A stretch of 64,000 nucleotides of DNA. It comes from DATGPD01 sp041398565. Its GTDB lineage: Bacteria > Planctomycetota > UBA1135 > UBA2386. The notes below the pieces were generated by a model. That model was not told the DNA's origin. It searched no databases and saw only the letters and a list, made by a program, of their open reading frames with translations. The DNA lies in assembly GCA_041398565.1 (NCBI GenBank), contig JAWKUN010000007.1, positions 70,089-134,088 on the forward strand, in the 5' to 3' direction. Below, one piece after another: positions 9,601 to 19,855 of this stretch (the stretch's first letter is position 1; each line of letters opens with the position of its first letter). The position numbers were made by a program, and so were the translations under genes.

Positions 9601-10374
9601 GAGCCGCTCGACTGAGCCGACCTGCAGGCGGAACGCGCCGCCGATGCTCGCCAACACCACCCTGCCGTCCGCACATCGGGCCAGATCGAGCGACCGGACG
9701 CCCGCGAGTTCGGGCAACGCATGGAAACGCCCGTCGCCGAACCATGCGACCCCGGCCTCGGTGGCGACCCAGACCAGGTCGTCGCTGTCGCTGGCGATCG
9801 CGTAGACCGAGTCTCCAGGCAGGCCGTGGGCGCGGCCGAACACCGCCGCCGTCTCGCCCGAACGGCGGACCACCCCACCGCCGAGCGTGCCGATCCACAG
9901 GTCACCGGTGGCCGGATCCTCGTGCAGACTGAGGAAGCGAATGCTGCCGAGGCCGCACGCGTCGGGCAGCACGATCTCGTGCAACGCCTCGCCATCGAAC
10001 CGCGCCAGTCCACCGAACGTCCCCACCCACAGGTGCGTGTCCCTGGTTTCGGCGAGGCACGTGACGCTGTTCTGCGGCAGGCCGACCTCGGTCCCCCAGT
10101 GCTCGATGCGATACTCGACGCCGTCGCACGGCAAACGCGTAGGTGGCTGCTGTGCGACCGTGCACGCGGCGAAGGCCAGCACCGCGCCGAGCGAACGCCG
10201 CGCACTGGTGGTGCATCCGACGCGCGCGGACGAGCGATCCTGCCGATCGTCGCACCTGATTCCATGGCACCTGCTTCCATGGCGCCTGCTGCCGTCGCGC
10301 CTGCTGCGCCGACACGGCGCGCTCGCGCGCGACGCTCGAAGCACGCCTGCACGGCTGTCGATCTGGTGCGGCAT
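6601..10374 (-). CDS. Hybrid sensor histidine kinase with periplasmic beta-propeller, Y_Y_Y domain and receiver
   Basis: A one-protein two-component system of about 1257 residues. After an atypical N-terminus comes a hydrophobic stretch (LGAVLAFAACTVAQQ), then a long propeller (about residues 85-700) with repeated motifs such as LWVGTFGGLARFDG, LWIGTLGGGV and VWIGWSMHGL. A Y_Y_Y-like domain follows (ITVRLGGTGFDP near 711), one membrane helix near 796-815, HisKA with the phospho-His in GGIAHDFNDLL (about 906), HATPase motifs (DNARDAM, DDGVGMPP, GGLGLSAV) and a receiver with LVEDD, LSDLMMPG and LSKPP. This is the layout of the Bacteroides-type hybrid regulators, but without a DNA-binding tail. 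The start at 10374 is uncertain: it puts about 55 Arg-rich residues, partly a 15-base tandem repeat, ahead of the export signal. Confidence 0.88.
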   Translation of the reverse strand: MPHQIDSRAGVLRASRASAPCRRSRRDGSRRHGSRCHGIRCDDRQDRSSARVGCTTSARRSLGAVLAFAACTVAQQPPTRLPCDGVEYRIEHWGTEVGLPQNSVTCLAETRDTHLWVGTFGGLARFDGEALHEIVLPDACGLGSIRFLSLHEDPATGDLWIGTLGGGVVRRSGETAAVFGRAHGLPGDSVYAIASDSDDLVWVATEAGVAWFGDGRFHALPELAGVRSLDLARCADGRVVLASIGGAFRLQVGSVERLLDAAVSTVTEDSLGRLWCARQRDVRMCEAGAWRRLEVVGADELRIDTVRADRAGGVWFGTNCGAVRLDAGRVVATLDMSGLRPAGDPDAAVQAILEDRDGSVWIGWSMHGLQRARTAHTHGFRIRARPELSEAYVIASDGCGGLWLGGRGLAQVRDGQMSTVETPGIVCDDVRALLPVDDGLWFADSTGVYHRSGGGIEVFGEEHGLPPVPKRALLRTRADELWVGTDHGLFARRGERFVEVAGGAVERSPVLAMAHGGDDSTWVGGPSGVWLLDRTGQVVEAYRANESLPPCEIRALVPAADDGVWVVTYGCGLLRLSHGSVDRVGSAQGLLDDALCTALRDGDDLFLSSNLGLFRCNLVELDTVARGGGSRVACQRLVGSPRVADEGAGGNQPSACRDRDGTLWFLTIDGVAGVRPSELRSESTALPYCGIRGVVVGDDVVEPNADLVLSPGARDITVRLGGTGFDPAVQPRFQWRLLEADATWQTLATGREVHLQSLPPGEHSFEARSADWRGVWSRPAFLRVVVPQILTERTWFRVTAISAFAALCAGLMLFGVRRGARRSRRLALEVESRTGQLTAEIERHRATTGKLRAVRDELEQRVRQRTDELVESLQRQRQDEVERAQLESRMQHLQRVVGVGALAGGIAHDFNDLLTVVLGSATLLRGDLGDDHAAAGLLDEILEAGRRGSALAHQLLTLSARQVVAKTLLDLNDVVPRFASTLRRVLGDGIRLDIELATQPARVLAAVVQIEQVLRNLADNARDAMPAGGRLHVAVQVVEEQGGRSCVRVAVADDGVGMPPEVRARALEPFFTTKPEARTGGLGLSAVAGIVRQLGGNLSIDSAVGVGTTVAIVVPASDPVVDADRSRSAPRVGGGPILLVEDDPAVRHVVQLLLEELGHEVEAVPSGEAALAALEGRADRYGLVLSDLMMPGLHGIELACALRAAAPTVSLVFMSGCWELLETHQELLGPVLSKPPTIDALRAAIDRSLLGGRAAGA
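10253..10312. repeat. Four imperfect 15-base tandem units
   Basis: Units at 10253-10267, 10268-10282, 10283-10297 and 10298-10312. The first two differ at one base (CACCTGATTCCATGG and CACCTGCTTCCATGG); the last two are more diverged (CGCCTGCTG core). The repeat falls in the putative N-terminal extension of the hybrid kinase. Its 15-base period would keep the frame, but the translation is Arg/His/Gly-rich and does not look like a signal peptide. Confidence 0.7.
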
Positions 10375-10519
10375 CGAGAAGACTGGATGTGGGCCGCGCG
10401 ATCGCTGGTGAGCGCGGCACCGCGCGTCACGATACGTCAAACTCGCTCGCGGAGGCTTCTCGACTTCACCGATGGGCCATGGTGCGGTGCGTCCGAGGCC
10501 GACGGAGGCAATCTCCTGA

Positions 10520-12541
10520 CTAGGAGCTACCCGAACCGTCGCTCGCCGCCGAGAACGGAGCATCGGCTCGCCGCACCGCCGCCCGCGCCGAGGTGAGCAG
10601 TTCAAGGTCGGCGAGGGGATCGAGCGAGCGCAGTTCACCGCGACCGCTCTGTCGCAACCCGAGGAGCTCGCCGGTGCCGCGCAGCGCCAGATCGAGCTCG
10701 GCGAGGGCGAAGCCATCAGTGGTTCGACACAAGGCGCGCGTGCGCGCCGTCTCCGTCCCCAGCAGCAAGCACACTCCGCGGCGAACCCCGCGGCCGACCC
10801 GGCCGCGCAGCTGATGCAAGGTCGCCAGACCGAAGCGTTGGGCATCGACCACCACCATGAGGGTCGCCTCGGGCACGTCGAGACCGACCTCGAGCACCGT
10901 GGTGCCGACCAGCACGCCGAACGCGCCGGCGCGGAAGCGCCGCACGATCTCGAGGCGTTCGCCGGCAGGCACGCGCCCGTGCACCAGCTCGCAGGGAAAC
11001 TGCCGCGCCAGACGCGCGTGCGTGGCCAGGGCGCCGCCGGACTCGCCATCCTCGCCGATGCTCGGGCACACGACGAAGATGCGCTGGCCGCGCGCAAGGC
11101 GCCACCGCATCGCCCGCAGCACACGCGCCCAGGCGTGTGTCCGCACGTGCCGGGCGACGGCGATCCGCCGCTTGCCCGGCCGCTGGCGCAGCTCGGCGAC
11201 CGCGAGATCGCCGAACAGGGCGTAGGCCAGCGTGCGGGGGATCGGCGTCGCCGTGAGGACGAGCAGGTGCGGGTGCTCGCCTTTGCGCATCAACAGCTGG
11301 CGCTGCTCGACTCCGAATCGGTGCTGCTCGTCGATCACGACCATCCCGAGCCGGTGGAAGCGCGTGCCCGCCGACAGCAGCGCGTGCGTGCCGAACACCA
11401 GCCGGGCCGTCCCGTTCGCCACCGCGGTGTCCGCGAGCAGCCTCGCCTTGCGCGGCAAGGAACCGGTGAGCAGCTCGGTGTGCACGCGACTGCCCTGCAG
11501 CCACTGCCCGACCTTGGCGAAGTGTTGCTCGGCCAAGAGCTCGGTCGGCGCCAGGAACGCGACCTGCAGGCCCGAGGCGACGGCGGCCAGGGCCGCCCAC
11601 ACCGCCACCGCGGTCTTGCCCGTGCCGACGTCGCCTTGCAGCAGCAAGGCCATCGGCTGCGTACCCCCCAGGGCAGCTCGCACTCGCGCGAGCGCGTCGA
11701 GCTGGTCGGCGGTCCACTGCAACGGAATGCGAGCACGCAGTCGCTCCTCGAGCGCCGCCGAGAAGGCGACGCGTGGCGCCGAGGCCGCCTCGCGCGCGCG
11801 GCGCTGCTCGTCGATGGCAGTGAACAAGGCCACGGCCTCGTGCAGGGCGAAGAAGCGCCTCGCCGCTTCGAGCTCCGCGGCGTCGGTGGGCGCGTGCATC
11901 GCCCGCACCGCCGCCGCGAAGGTCGGCGACCGGCCATCGGTCAGCGGCGGCGCCAGGGGTGGCAGCGGCGAACACGACAGGTCCACCCGCGCCAGGGCCT
12001 GCCGCAGCAGCGACCGCAGCCTTTCCTCCGACACCCCGTCGATCGCCGGGTAGCGCAAGCGGACCGGGCTGTCCTCGCCGATCGCTTCGACCAGCAACCG
12101 CCCCGGCGACAGCGCGAACCGATCGCCGCGGCGCACGAGCGTGCCCTCCGCGACGCGCACCTGATCCACCGCGAAGGCATGCCGCATGTACGGCTGGTTG
12201 AAGTAGGCGACCTGGCACGCCACCCCGTCGTCGGCGGCCACGGTCACGACCAGGATGGAGCGGCGGCGCGGGAGGTAGCGGAAGGAGACGGCGCGCACCA
12301 CGCAGGCAAAGCGCACGACCTGACCGACGTCTTCGTCGCAGGGGCCGGCAACCGTGACGACGGTGTGATGACGGGTGGGGAAGTGGAACAGCAGGTCGCG
12401 CTGAGTGCGCAAGCCGGCGGCGGCCAGCACGTCGGCGACCTTGGGTCCGACGCCCTTGAGGGCGCGCAGCGGCGCGTCCAGCGCCAAGGGGGAATCAGGA
12501 ACGGAATCGACCACCGAACGGTCGGATGCACCGAGCGCCAT
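10520..12541 (-). CDS. recG: ATP-dependent DNA helicase RecG
   Basis: A 673-residue branch-migrating helicase that reverses stalled forks and processes recombination intermediates. The N-terminal wedge/OB part includes LKGVGPKVADVLAAAG and LFHFPTRH. Helicase motifs follow in order: GDVGTGKTAVAVW (Walker A), PTELLAEQHF, the RecG-type DEQHRFGVEQR box, LTATPIPRTLA, TTVLEVGLDVPEAT and QLRGRVGRG. Length fits the family (about 690). The start MALGASDRS at 12541 is chosen because the frame upstream of it has no similarity. It is upstream of the hybrid kinase on the same strand with a 145-base gap. Confidence 0.95.
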   Translation of the reverse strand: MALGASDRSVVDSVPDSPLALDAPLRALKGVGPKVADVLAAAGLRTQRDLLFHFPTRHHTVVTVAGPCDEDVGQVVRFACVVRAVSFRYLPRRRSILVVTVAADDGVACQVAYFNQPYMRHAFAVDQVRVAEGTLVRRGDRFALSPGRLLVEAIGEDSPVRLRYPAIDGVSEERLRSLLRQALARVDLSCSPLPPLAPPLTDGRSPTFAAAVRAMHAPTDAAELEAARRFFALHEAVALFTAIDEQRRAREAASAPRVAFSAALEERLRARIPLQWTADQLDALARVRAALGGTQPMALLLQGDVGTGKTAVAVWAALAAVASGLQVAFLAPTELLAEQHFAKVGQWLQGSRVHTELLTGSLPRKARLLADTAVANGTARLVFGTHALLSAGTRFHRLGMVVIDEQHRFGVEQRQLLMRKGEHPHLLVLTATPIPRTLAYALFGDLAVAELRQRPGKRRIAVARHVRTHAWARVLRAMRWRLARGQRIFVVCPSIGEDGESGGALATHARLARQFPCELVHGRVPAGERLEIVRRFRAGAFGVLVGTTVLEVGLDVPEATLMVVVDAQRFGLATLHQLRGRVGRGVRRGVCLLLGTETARTRALCRTTDGFALAELDLALRGTGELLGLRQSGRGELRSLDPLADLELLTSARAAVRRADAPFSAASDGSGSS

Positions 12542-12989
12542 TCTGCGCCCATGTGCCGACCGGGTGAAAGGCAAACGGACGCGCCTCGCCGTCGGATGGT
12601 CCGCAGCCACCCCGGGACCCGACTGGCACCCGCGGCCGCTTCGGCTTGCGAGCGTGCGGTCCCCATCGTCGGGCGCAGCGGCACCTGCTGCGCCGGCTCG
12701 GCGATACGCAGCGATCCGAAGCCGCCGCGGACGAAGCGGTGTTGCCGGCCACGCGTGCCGCTGCGGCATGGCCACCCGAAGCCATGGCGGAACGATCTCG
12801 ACGAACCGGGTCGCTCGGCGCACAATCGCGCCCCATGCGACCCGAGGCTGCGCCGGCGCGACGAACCGAGATCCGGCGTGCGCAGGGTGCACCTCCCTCC
12901 CAAGCCACGCCCGATGCGATCGCAGACGTCGGCGCCCGCGCCAACCGCGCGCGCACCCACTGCCTGCGTCTCCCCTCGCGGCGAACCGA
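12542..12989. other. Divergent intergenic region, no gene recognised
   Basis: These 448 bases separate recG from the pyrophosphorylase gene on the other strand. Open frames cross it on both strands but give only Arg/Ala-rich translations. It should carry both promoters; I could not pick out clear boxes. Confidence 0.5.
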
Positions 12990-14111
12990 GTGAACACTGC
13001 CGTGCCTGTCTTCTCCGAGAGCGAGCTCGAGTTCCTGCACAAGTACGGATTCGACGAGCTGATGTTCGAGCACTGGCGGCGCTGCTTGCGCGAGGGCCGC
13101 CTGTCACGCGATCACAACGTCGCCAAGGGCGAGATCCGCGCCCCCGGTTCGGAGGCCGTGCGCGAACTGCCGTCGAAGTCCGACTCGGCGCACCACTCCG
13201 TCGTCGAGCTCGGCCGCGCCGCCATCCGCCGCGGCGAGTTCGGCGTCGTGATCCTCAACGGAGGCATGGCGACACGCTTCGGCGGCGTCGTCAAGGGCGT
13301 GGTGCCCGTCCTGCCCGGCCGCTCGTTCCTGGCGCTGCGCCTCGCCGACATCGCTCGCGCGCAAGAGGAGTGCGGCGGCCGCATCCAGGTGTTCGTGATG
13401 AACAGCTTCGCCACCGAGGAGGCGACCAAAGCCCATTTCGTCGAGCACGACAACTTCGGTCTCGACGCCGACCAGGTGCACCACTTCAACCAGTTCGTCG
13501 CGGCCCGCCTGCGGCCGGACGGTGAAGTGTTCAAATCGCCGACCGGCGAGATCTCCCCCTACAGCACCGGGCACGGCGACTTTGCGCCGGCCCTGCGCGC
13601 CAGTGATGCGTTGGCCGACTTCCTGGCAGGTGGCGGCCGCACCCTCTTGGTCGCCAACGTCGACAACCTGGGCGCTCGCGTCAGCCCGCTCATGCTGGGG
13701 ATGCACCTCGACGCCAAGGTCGAGCTCACCGTCGAGGTGGCCCCGAAGTGGCCGGGCGACGTCGGTGGCTCGCCCTACGTGTACGAGGGGCGCCTGCAGT
13801 TGCTCGAGCAGATCCGTTACCCGAGCGACTTCGACCCGGACATGGTCGACGTCTTCAACACCAACACGTTCCATTTCAGTGCCAGCGCTCTCGACCGCGA
13901 GTTCGAACTCGGTTGGTACTACGTCGAGAAGAGCGTGGGTGGCGCGGCAGCGGTCCAGATCGAGCGCCTGATCGGCGAGATGACCAAGCACCTCTCGTCG
14001 CAGTTCGTCAAGGTCAAGCGCACCGGCCGTGACAATCGGTTCCTGCCGGTGAAGACGCCCGACGACCTGGTCGCCGCGCGCGAGGAGATCGCCGAGATCT
14101 ATCCGGCCTGA
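12990..14111 (+). CDS. UTP--sugar-1-phosphate uridylyltransferase (UDPGP family)
   Basis: A nucleotidyltransferase of about 373 residues that would make a UDP-sugar from UTP and a sugar 1-phosphate. The nucleotide-binding loop reads LNGGMATRFGGVVKG (about residues 89-103), followed by VFVMNSFAT, a GHGDF segment, LLVANVDNLGA (an Asp at the expected metal site) and FNTNTFHF, the order seen in the eukaryote-like UDPGP family rather than in bacterial GalU. No ATG fits: the frame opens with GTG at 12990 (VNTAVPVFSESEL), or GTG at 13002. Which sugar it uses (glucose or N-acetylglucosamine) cannot be told from the sequence. Confidence 0.85.
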   Translation: MNTAVPVFSESELEFLHKYGFDELMFEHWRRCLREGRLSRDHNVAKGEIRAPGSEAVRELPSKSDSAHHSVVELGRAAIRRGEFGVVILNGGMATRFGGVVKGVVPVLPGRSFLALRLADIARAQEECGGRIQVFVMNSFATEEATKAHFVEHDNFGLDADQVHHFNQFVAARLRPDGEVFKSPTGEISPYSTGHGDFAPALRASDALADFLAGGGRTLLVANVDNLGARVSPLMLGMHLDAKVELTVEVAPKWPGDVGGSPYVYEGRLQLLEQIRYPSDFDPDMVDVFNTNTFHFSASALDREFELGWYYVEKSVGGAAAVQIERLIGEMTKHLSSQFVKVKRTGRDNRFLPVKTPDDLVAAREEIAEIYPA

Positions 14112-14177
14112 CGGCCCGGCCGCGCGAACCGCCACGGCCACGACGTTCTTGGTGGCAAGCCTCGGCGCCGCCGCCGA

Positions 14178-15092
14178 TCAGATGCGCAGTTCGCCGTCGC
14201 CGATGTGCACGGCGCGGCCACCGACCCCCACTCGCTTGATCTTGCCGGCCTCGACGTCGACGAACGCGTCGACGATGCCCCGGCGCTGGACCTCTGCGCC
14301 CTGCTCGATCCGCACCTCCGCCGTCGGCGCCGCCAGGAGCACGCCCTCGTGTACCAGATAGGCCGCGAGACAGCCTGCGGCCGAGCCCGTCACCGGATCC
14401 TCGCCCGGCGTCACGCGGCCGAACCACACGTGCCGCGCGCGCACCGCGCAGTCGGCGTCCTCGGTGTCTTGGGTGAAGGCGTAGAACGTCTCGGCACCGA
14501 CACGTTGCGCCAGTTCGGCGCACGCGGCGAAATCGGGCCGCACGCGCCGGAGCGCCGGCAGGTCGCGGACCGGCACGATGAGCCAGGGCACGCCGGTGTC
14601 GACCAGGCGAACCGGCAGATCGGCGGGGCACAGACAGTCGCGATCCAGGCCGAGAGCACGGGCCACGAGATCGACGTCCTTGCACGCCGGCGCGAACGCC
14701 GGGGTGCGCTGCGTCATCAGCACCTCGCGCACGTCGCCGTTCTCGACGACGACCTCCACGGGCAGGACCCCCGCCTCGAGCTGGCCACGCACCACGTTCG
14801 CGCCCTCGTTCAGCGTGTAGCGACCGGTACTGGCGAGGACGAAGTGCGTGCCCACCACCGGATGCCCGGCCAGGGGGAGTTCGCGGTCGACGGTGAAGAT
14901 GCGCAGACGCACTTCGGCGTCGGCCACCGTCGGCTTCAGACAGAACACCGTCTCCGACAGGTTCATCTCGCGCGCGACCTGCTGCATGGTGTCGCGGTCG
15001 AGTTCGTCGGCGTCCACGAACACAGCGAGCGGGTTGCCGCCGAACGGGCGGTCGGTGAAGACGTCGACGCGGTGGTAGCGCAGCGTGGTCAT
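14178..15092 (-). CDS. PhzF-family isomerase/epimerase
   Basis: A 304-residue protein of the PhzF / diaminopimelate-epimerase-like fold. Typical motifs are YHRVDVFTDRPFGGNPLAVF at the N-terminus, the catalytic Glu in NLSETVF (about residue 47), the LPLAGHPVVGT motif, and GEDPVTGSAAG in the second half. No phenazine genes are nearby, so the substrate is unknown. Its start overlaps the stop of the upstream methyltransferase-like gene as ATGA, a sign of coupled translation. The end is convergent with the pyrophosphorylase gene. Confidence 0.9.
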   Translation of the reverse strand: MTTLRYHRVDVFTDRPFGGNPLAVFVDADELDRDTMQQVAREMNLSETVFCLKPTVADAEVRLRIFTVDRELPLAGHPVVGTHFVLASTGRYTLNEGANVVRGQLEAGVLPVEVVVENGDVREVLMTQRTPAFAPACKDVDLVARALGLDRDCLCPADLPVRLVDTGVPWLIVPVRDLPALRRVRPDFAACAELAQRVGAETFYAFTQDTEDADCAVRARHVWFGRVTPGEDPVTGSAAGCLAAYLVHEGVLLAAPTAEVRIEQGAEVQRRGIVDAFVDVEAGKIKRVGVGGRAVHIGDGELRI

Positions 15093-15901
15093 GGTGAAAT
15101 GGCGAGGGTAGCGAATCGGTCGACCGTGCGCTGCCCGTCGTGCACGAGGTCGGTGGCGGCGGAGATCGACGCCACCACCGAGACCCCTTGCTCGGCGAGC
15201 AGCGCGAAGCCGATGTCGCGCTCGCGCGCCGTCTGGTGCAGCAAGACCAACGCCCCACCCGGACGCAGGGTGGCGCGCGCGCGCGCCATCAGTCCGTTCG
15301 GATCGAACAAGTGGTCGGGTAGCCCCCACCTCCGCAGCGCGTGCGCCGTGAGGAACGGGAAGAACAGAGTGACGACGTCTCGGGCTTCGAGCTCGATCCT
15401 GCGGAAGTCGGCCACGAGGTAGCGCACCGCTCCATTGTCGAGCTGGCGCGCGTAGGCACTCGCCACGTCGCAGCGCGCATGCAGGTTCGGGTAGACCACG
15501 TGGCCGTCGACCTCGACACCCAGCAGCTCGACGGCGCGCGGCGCCGGCGCCCTGTGCAGGCGCCAGAAGCGCTCGAGAGCGAAGACGTAGCGCCAGTCCT
15601 GGGCGCCGACGTCGACCGCCCGCACGCGCGCGCCGAGGCCGAGGTCGCGGTCGCCGACGAGCCGCTCCAGCACGTCGAGCAGGGCGAGGTTGTCGCGGTA
15701 GACCAGGCGGGTCGAACGCGCATGGAGTGGCGCAAGGTCGTAGCGCGCACGCAGCTCGGCCTCGCGCGCTTCCGCCGCATCACGGCGCGCCCCGCCCAGG
15801 TGGGCGAACAGGGCAGCCTTGTCCTGGTGTGGCAGGGCCGGCGCCCCGCGCCGCCAACGCAGAGTCGACCGCACGCGCATGCGCAAGGCCCGGAGAACCA
15901 T
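15089..15901 (-). CDS. Methyltransferase-like hypothetical protein
   Basis: About 270 residues. The C-terminal half has features of a Rossmann-like SAM-dependent methyltransferase: VRAVDVGAQDWRYVFALERF near the middle resembles motif I in position only (no GxGxG), and ATLRPGGALVLLHQT looks like the strand-5 region. The N-terminal third is Arg-rich and of unknown role. The start MVLRALRMRV at 15901 is a choice; an ATG 19 codons upstream (15958) is also open. It is coupled to the PhzF gene by a four-base overlap, which suggests they act on one small molecule. A class-I methyltransferase is my best guess, with limited support. Confidence 0.55.
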   Translation of the reverse strand: MVLRALRMRVRSTLRWRRGAPALPHQDKAALFAHLGGARRDAAEAREAELRARYDLAPLHARSTRLVYRDNLALLDVLERLVGDRDLGLGARVRAVDVGAQDWRYVFALERFWRLHRAPAPRAVELLGVEVDGHVVYPNLHARCDVASAYARQLDNGAVRYLVADFRRIELEARDVVTLFFPFLTAHALRRWGLPDHLFDPNGLMARARATLRPGGALVLLHQTARERDIGFALLAEQGVSVVASISAATDLVHDGQRTVDRFATLAISP

Positions 15902-16011
15902 GATCCTGGCGTTCTCATCGGCCGTACCAGGCCGCCAACCGCAGCAGTTCGGCAACATCGTGCTGCCCCGTTGCGGATCGGGAAGGCGACACGGCGTACA
16001 ACCGGCGCGTG

Positions 16012-17652
<1,641 letters not shown>

Positions 17653-17664
17653 AGCCGGCGCGCG

Positions 17665-18099
17665 CTACTGGATGACGACGAGCGTCGCCTGGCTGGCGGT
17701 GAAGCAGGCGGTGCCGGAGATCTGGCACAAGCACTGCACGCACAGCTGTGCGCCCACCAACCCCGGATTGTTGGGAATCGCGACGGTGGCACCCGGAGCC
17801 GGGAGCACGACGAGCGGCTGGCAGCCGAGCGTACAGCCGGCGGCACACATGGGCGGCACCGGCAGCGGCGCCGGCGTGATCGGCACGCCGATGACGACGA
17901 ACTGCGACGTGCTCGGGAAGCACGTGGGCGGACACCGGAAGACGAAGTTGGTGCCGATCATCGGCGGGGTGCCGCACACGGGGTTGGTCTGGCCGGCGCA
18001 CCCCGTGCCGGGGATGGGAGAGCACTGGGCCCGGGCGGAGACCGCGAGGCCGAACGCCAACAGGAGGACGAGAGAGAGGACGGTGGCGAACCTGCGCAT
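17665..18099 (-). CDS. Small Cys-rich secreted protein
   Basis: A 144-residue exported protein with a clear signal peptide (MRRFATVLSLVLLLAFGLAVSARA then QC). The mature part carries about a dozen Cys and ends in a segment (LPAPGATVAIPNNPGLVGAQLCVQ) of the kind that closes many secreted planctomycete proteins, including larger ones in this window. Disulfide-stabilised and periplasmic or surface-exposed by inference. It is convergent with the ETF-QO gene, 12 bases apart. No catalytic motif. Confidence 0.75.
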   Translation of the reverse strand: MRRFATVLSLVLLLAFGLAVSARAQCSPIPGTGCAGQTNPVCGTPPMIGTNFVFRCPPTCFPSTSQFVVIGVPITPAPLPVPPMCAAGCTLGCQPLVVLPAPGATVAIPNNPGLVGAQLCVQCLCQISGTACFTASQATLVVIQ

Positions 18100-18310
18100 G
18101 TTTGGGTGACTCCCGTCGCAGCCGCGGCCGCAACCAAAGGCTTGGTTGCCGTCGGCGCTTTGCACCGACCAGAGACCGCCGGAAGCTGCTTCGTTCCTCG
18201 GACGATAGCGCGCGGCCGAATCCGCCGACGCCAGGATCATCCCGGAGCTGGCATTCCGTCCTGGCGCGACGGCGAGAAAACCCACCCGCCGCGACCGCGT
18301 TGATTCGGTC

Positions 18311-19834
18311 GTGGGAATCATCGTCTCTCCGTGCCGGGTCCTGGCGGCCGCGTCCCCGCTCGCCGCTGCCCTGGCGTTCGGTTGCTCGGCGGCTCCGGTC
18401 GACAATCCGGTGCGCCACACCCGCGCGACCGCCCTGTTCGAACGCCACTGTGCGGCGTGCCATGGTGCGACCGGCGCTGCCGACAGCAGCCTCGTCGGCT
18501 TCCTGCGGCCGCGGCCGCGCAGCTTCGCGCTGGGCAGCTTCAATCTGGTCAGCACGCGCAACGGAGTGCCCACCGACGACGACCTGGTGCGCACACTCGA
18601 GCGCGGCCTTCCCGGCTCCACCATGCCGTCCTTCGCCTGGCTCCCCGACGACGACGTCCGCTTGCTGGCGCAACACGTGCGCGAGCTCGCCGTCACGGGA
18701 TACGCGGCAGCGCGCGAACGCAGCGAACACGCCGCCGGCAGGTCCATCGACCGCTTGCACCTGCGACGCGCCGCCGAGCGTGCACTGCGCGCCGGCGACG
18801 AGATCCCGGTCCCGGAGCCGCAGCCGATCACCGACGACGTCGTGGCCCACGGCCGCAGCCTGTTCGTCGAGCGCTGCGCGGCCTGCCACGGCCGCGACGG
18901 CAAGGGCTTCGGCGAAGAGCCGGGCTGGGTGCACCGCACCGAGTTCGCCTGGGCGCGCGACCTCACGGCCGGCGTGCTCAAGGGCGGTGCCTCGCACCGC
19001 GATCTGTGCTGGCGCATCGCCGCCGGCATGCCGGCCGTGGGCATGCCCCCCACGCGCCTGGACGAGACCGACACCCTGGCGCTGGCAGCCTTCGTGCAGT
19101 CGCTCCTGCCGGCCGACGCGCAGGACAAGCAGGTGCAGCGACGTCAGGAGATCGTGGCCCGGCGCGTGGCCGCCCTTCCCACCGACCCGAACGACGCGCG
19201 GTGGCAACTCGTCGACGTCACCCTGGCCGCGCTGCAGGCGCACGCCGGCGCGGTGCCCAGAGCGCAGGTCGCGGCGCTGCACGACGGCAAGGAGTGCGCA
19301 TTCCTGCTGCGCTGGCCGGACGCGGCGCGCGACGACGTGCCGACCGGCGTCTTCCCCGACGGCGCCGCCCTGCAACTCTCCGGCGACCAGGATCCGCCGG
19401 CGTTCGCCATGGGGACGCGCACGCAGCAGGTCCACATCTGGCACTGGCAGGCGTACCCGCCGACAGCGCTGGCCGGCGACCTCGATGCACTGGCGCCGCG
19501 CCCGGACGGCAGCCGCGCCGACGTGCCGCTGCAGCCGCGCCCGGCCGAGTTCGACATGCCACAGCAGCAAGCGGTGAGCGCACACGGCAGCGGCGTCGGC
19601 GACCTGCGGCCGTTCCGCGATGCCGCGGCCGAGTTGTCGGCGCAACCCACTTGGCGCGACGGTTCCTGGACCCTGATCCTGCGGCGTCCTCTGCGTGGCC
19701 GCAGCCACGACGACATCGACCTGGTGCCAGGCACGCGCCTACACCTGGCGCTGGCGATCTGGAACGGAGCTGCGCGCGACGCCGGCGCCCGCAAGTCGAT
19801 CAGCGTGTGGCAGCGCCTGACGCTGGCGCCGTGA
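18311..19834 (+). CDS. Dihaem cytochrome c with C-terminal ethylbenzene-dehydrogenase-like haem domain
   Basis: A 507-residue exported electron carrier. A lipoprotein-like signal (LAAALAFGCSAAP) precedes two cytochrome c domains, each with a CAACH haem motif (about residues 48-52 and 190-194), with MPSF and MPPT offering axial Met ligands. From about residue 300 the protein resembles the haem-b-binding gamma subunit of ethylbenzene/DMSO dehydrogenase-type enzymes (FLLRWPDAARDD, QVHIWHWQA, LVPGTRLHLALAIWNG). No molybdopterin catalytic subunit is nearby. The start is GTG at 18311. It would pass electrons between a periplasmic enzyme and the respiratory chain; the partner is unknown. Confidence 0.85.
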   Translation: MGIIVSPCRVLAAASPLAAALAFGCSAAPVDNPVRHTRATALFERHCAACHGATGAADSSLVGFLRPRPRSFALGSFNLVSTRNGVPTDDDLVRTLERGLPGSTMPSFAWLPDDDVRLLAQHVRELAVTGYAAARERSEHAAGRSIDRLHLRRAAERALRAGDEIPVPEPQPITDDVVAHGRSLFVERCAACHGRDGKGFGEEPGWVHRTEFAWARDLTAGVLKGGASHRDLCWRIAAGMPAVGMPPTRLDETDTLALAAFVQSLLPADAQDKQVQRRQEIVARRVAALPTDPNDARWQLVDVTLAALQAHAGAVPRAQVAALHDGKECAFLLRWPDAARDDVPTGVFPDGAALQLSGDQDPPAFAMGTRTQQVHIWHWQAYPPTALAGDLDALAPRPDGSRADVPLQPRPAEFDMPQQQAVSAHGSGVGDLRPFRDAAAELSAQPTWRDGSWTLILRRPLRGRSHDDIDLVPGTRLHLALAIWNGAARDAGARKSISVWQRLTLAP

Positions 19835-19855
19835 TCGAGGCGCACGCCCGGAGCG

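Noticed and set aside
10375..11124. A single reading frame joining the hybrid kinase with sequence inside recG
   Set aside because: The upstream part is an antisense-phase shadow of recG; kinase-like sequence begins only after 10374.
12646..12993. Small plus-strand gene ending in GTGA overlap with the pyrophosphorylase start
   Set aside because: Composition is Arg/Ala-rich with no hydrophobic core or family; the overlap is likely chance.
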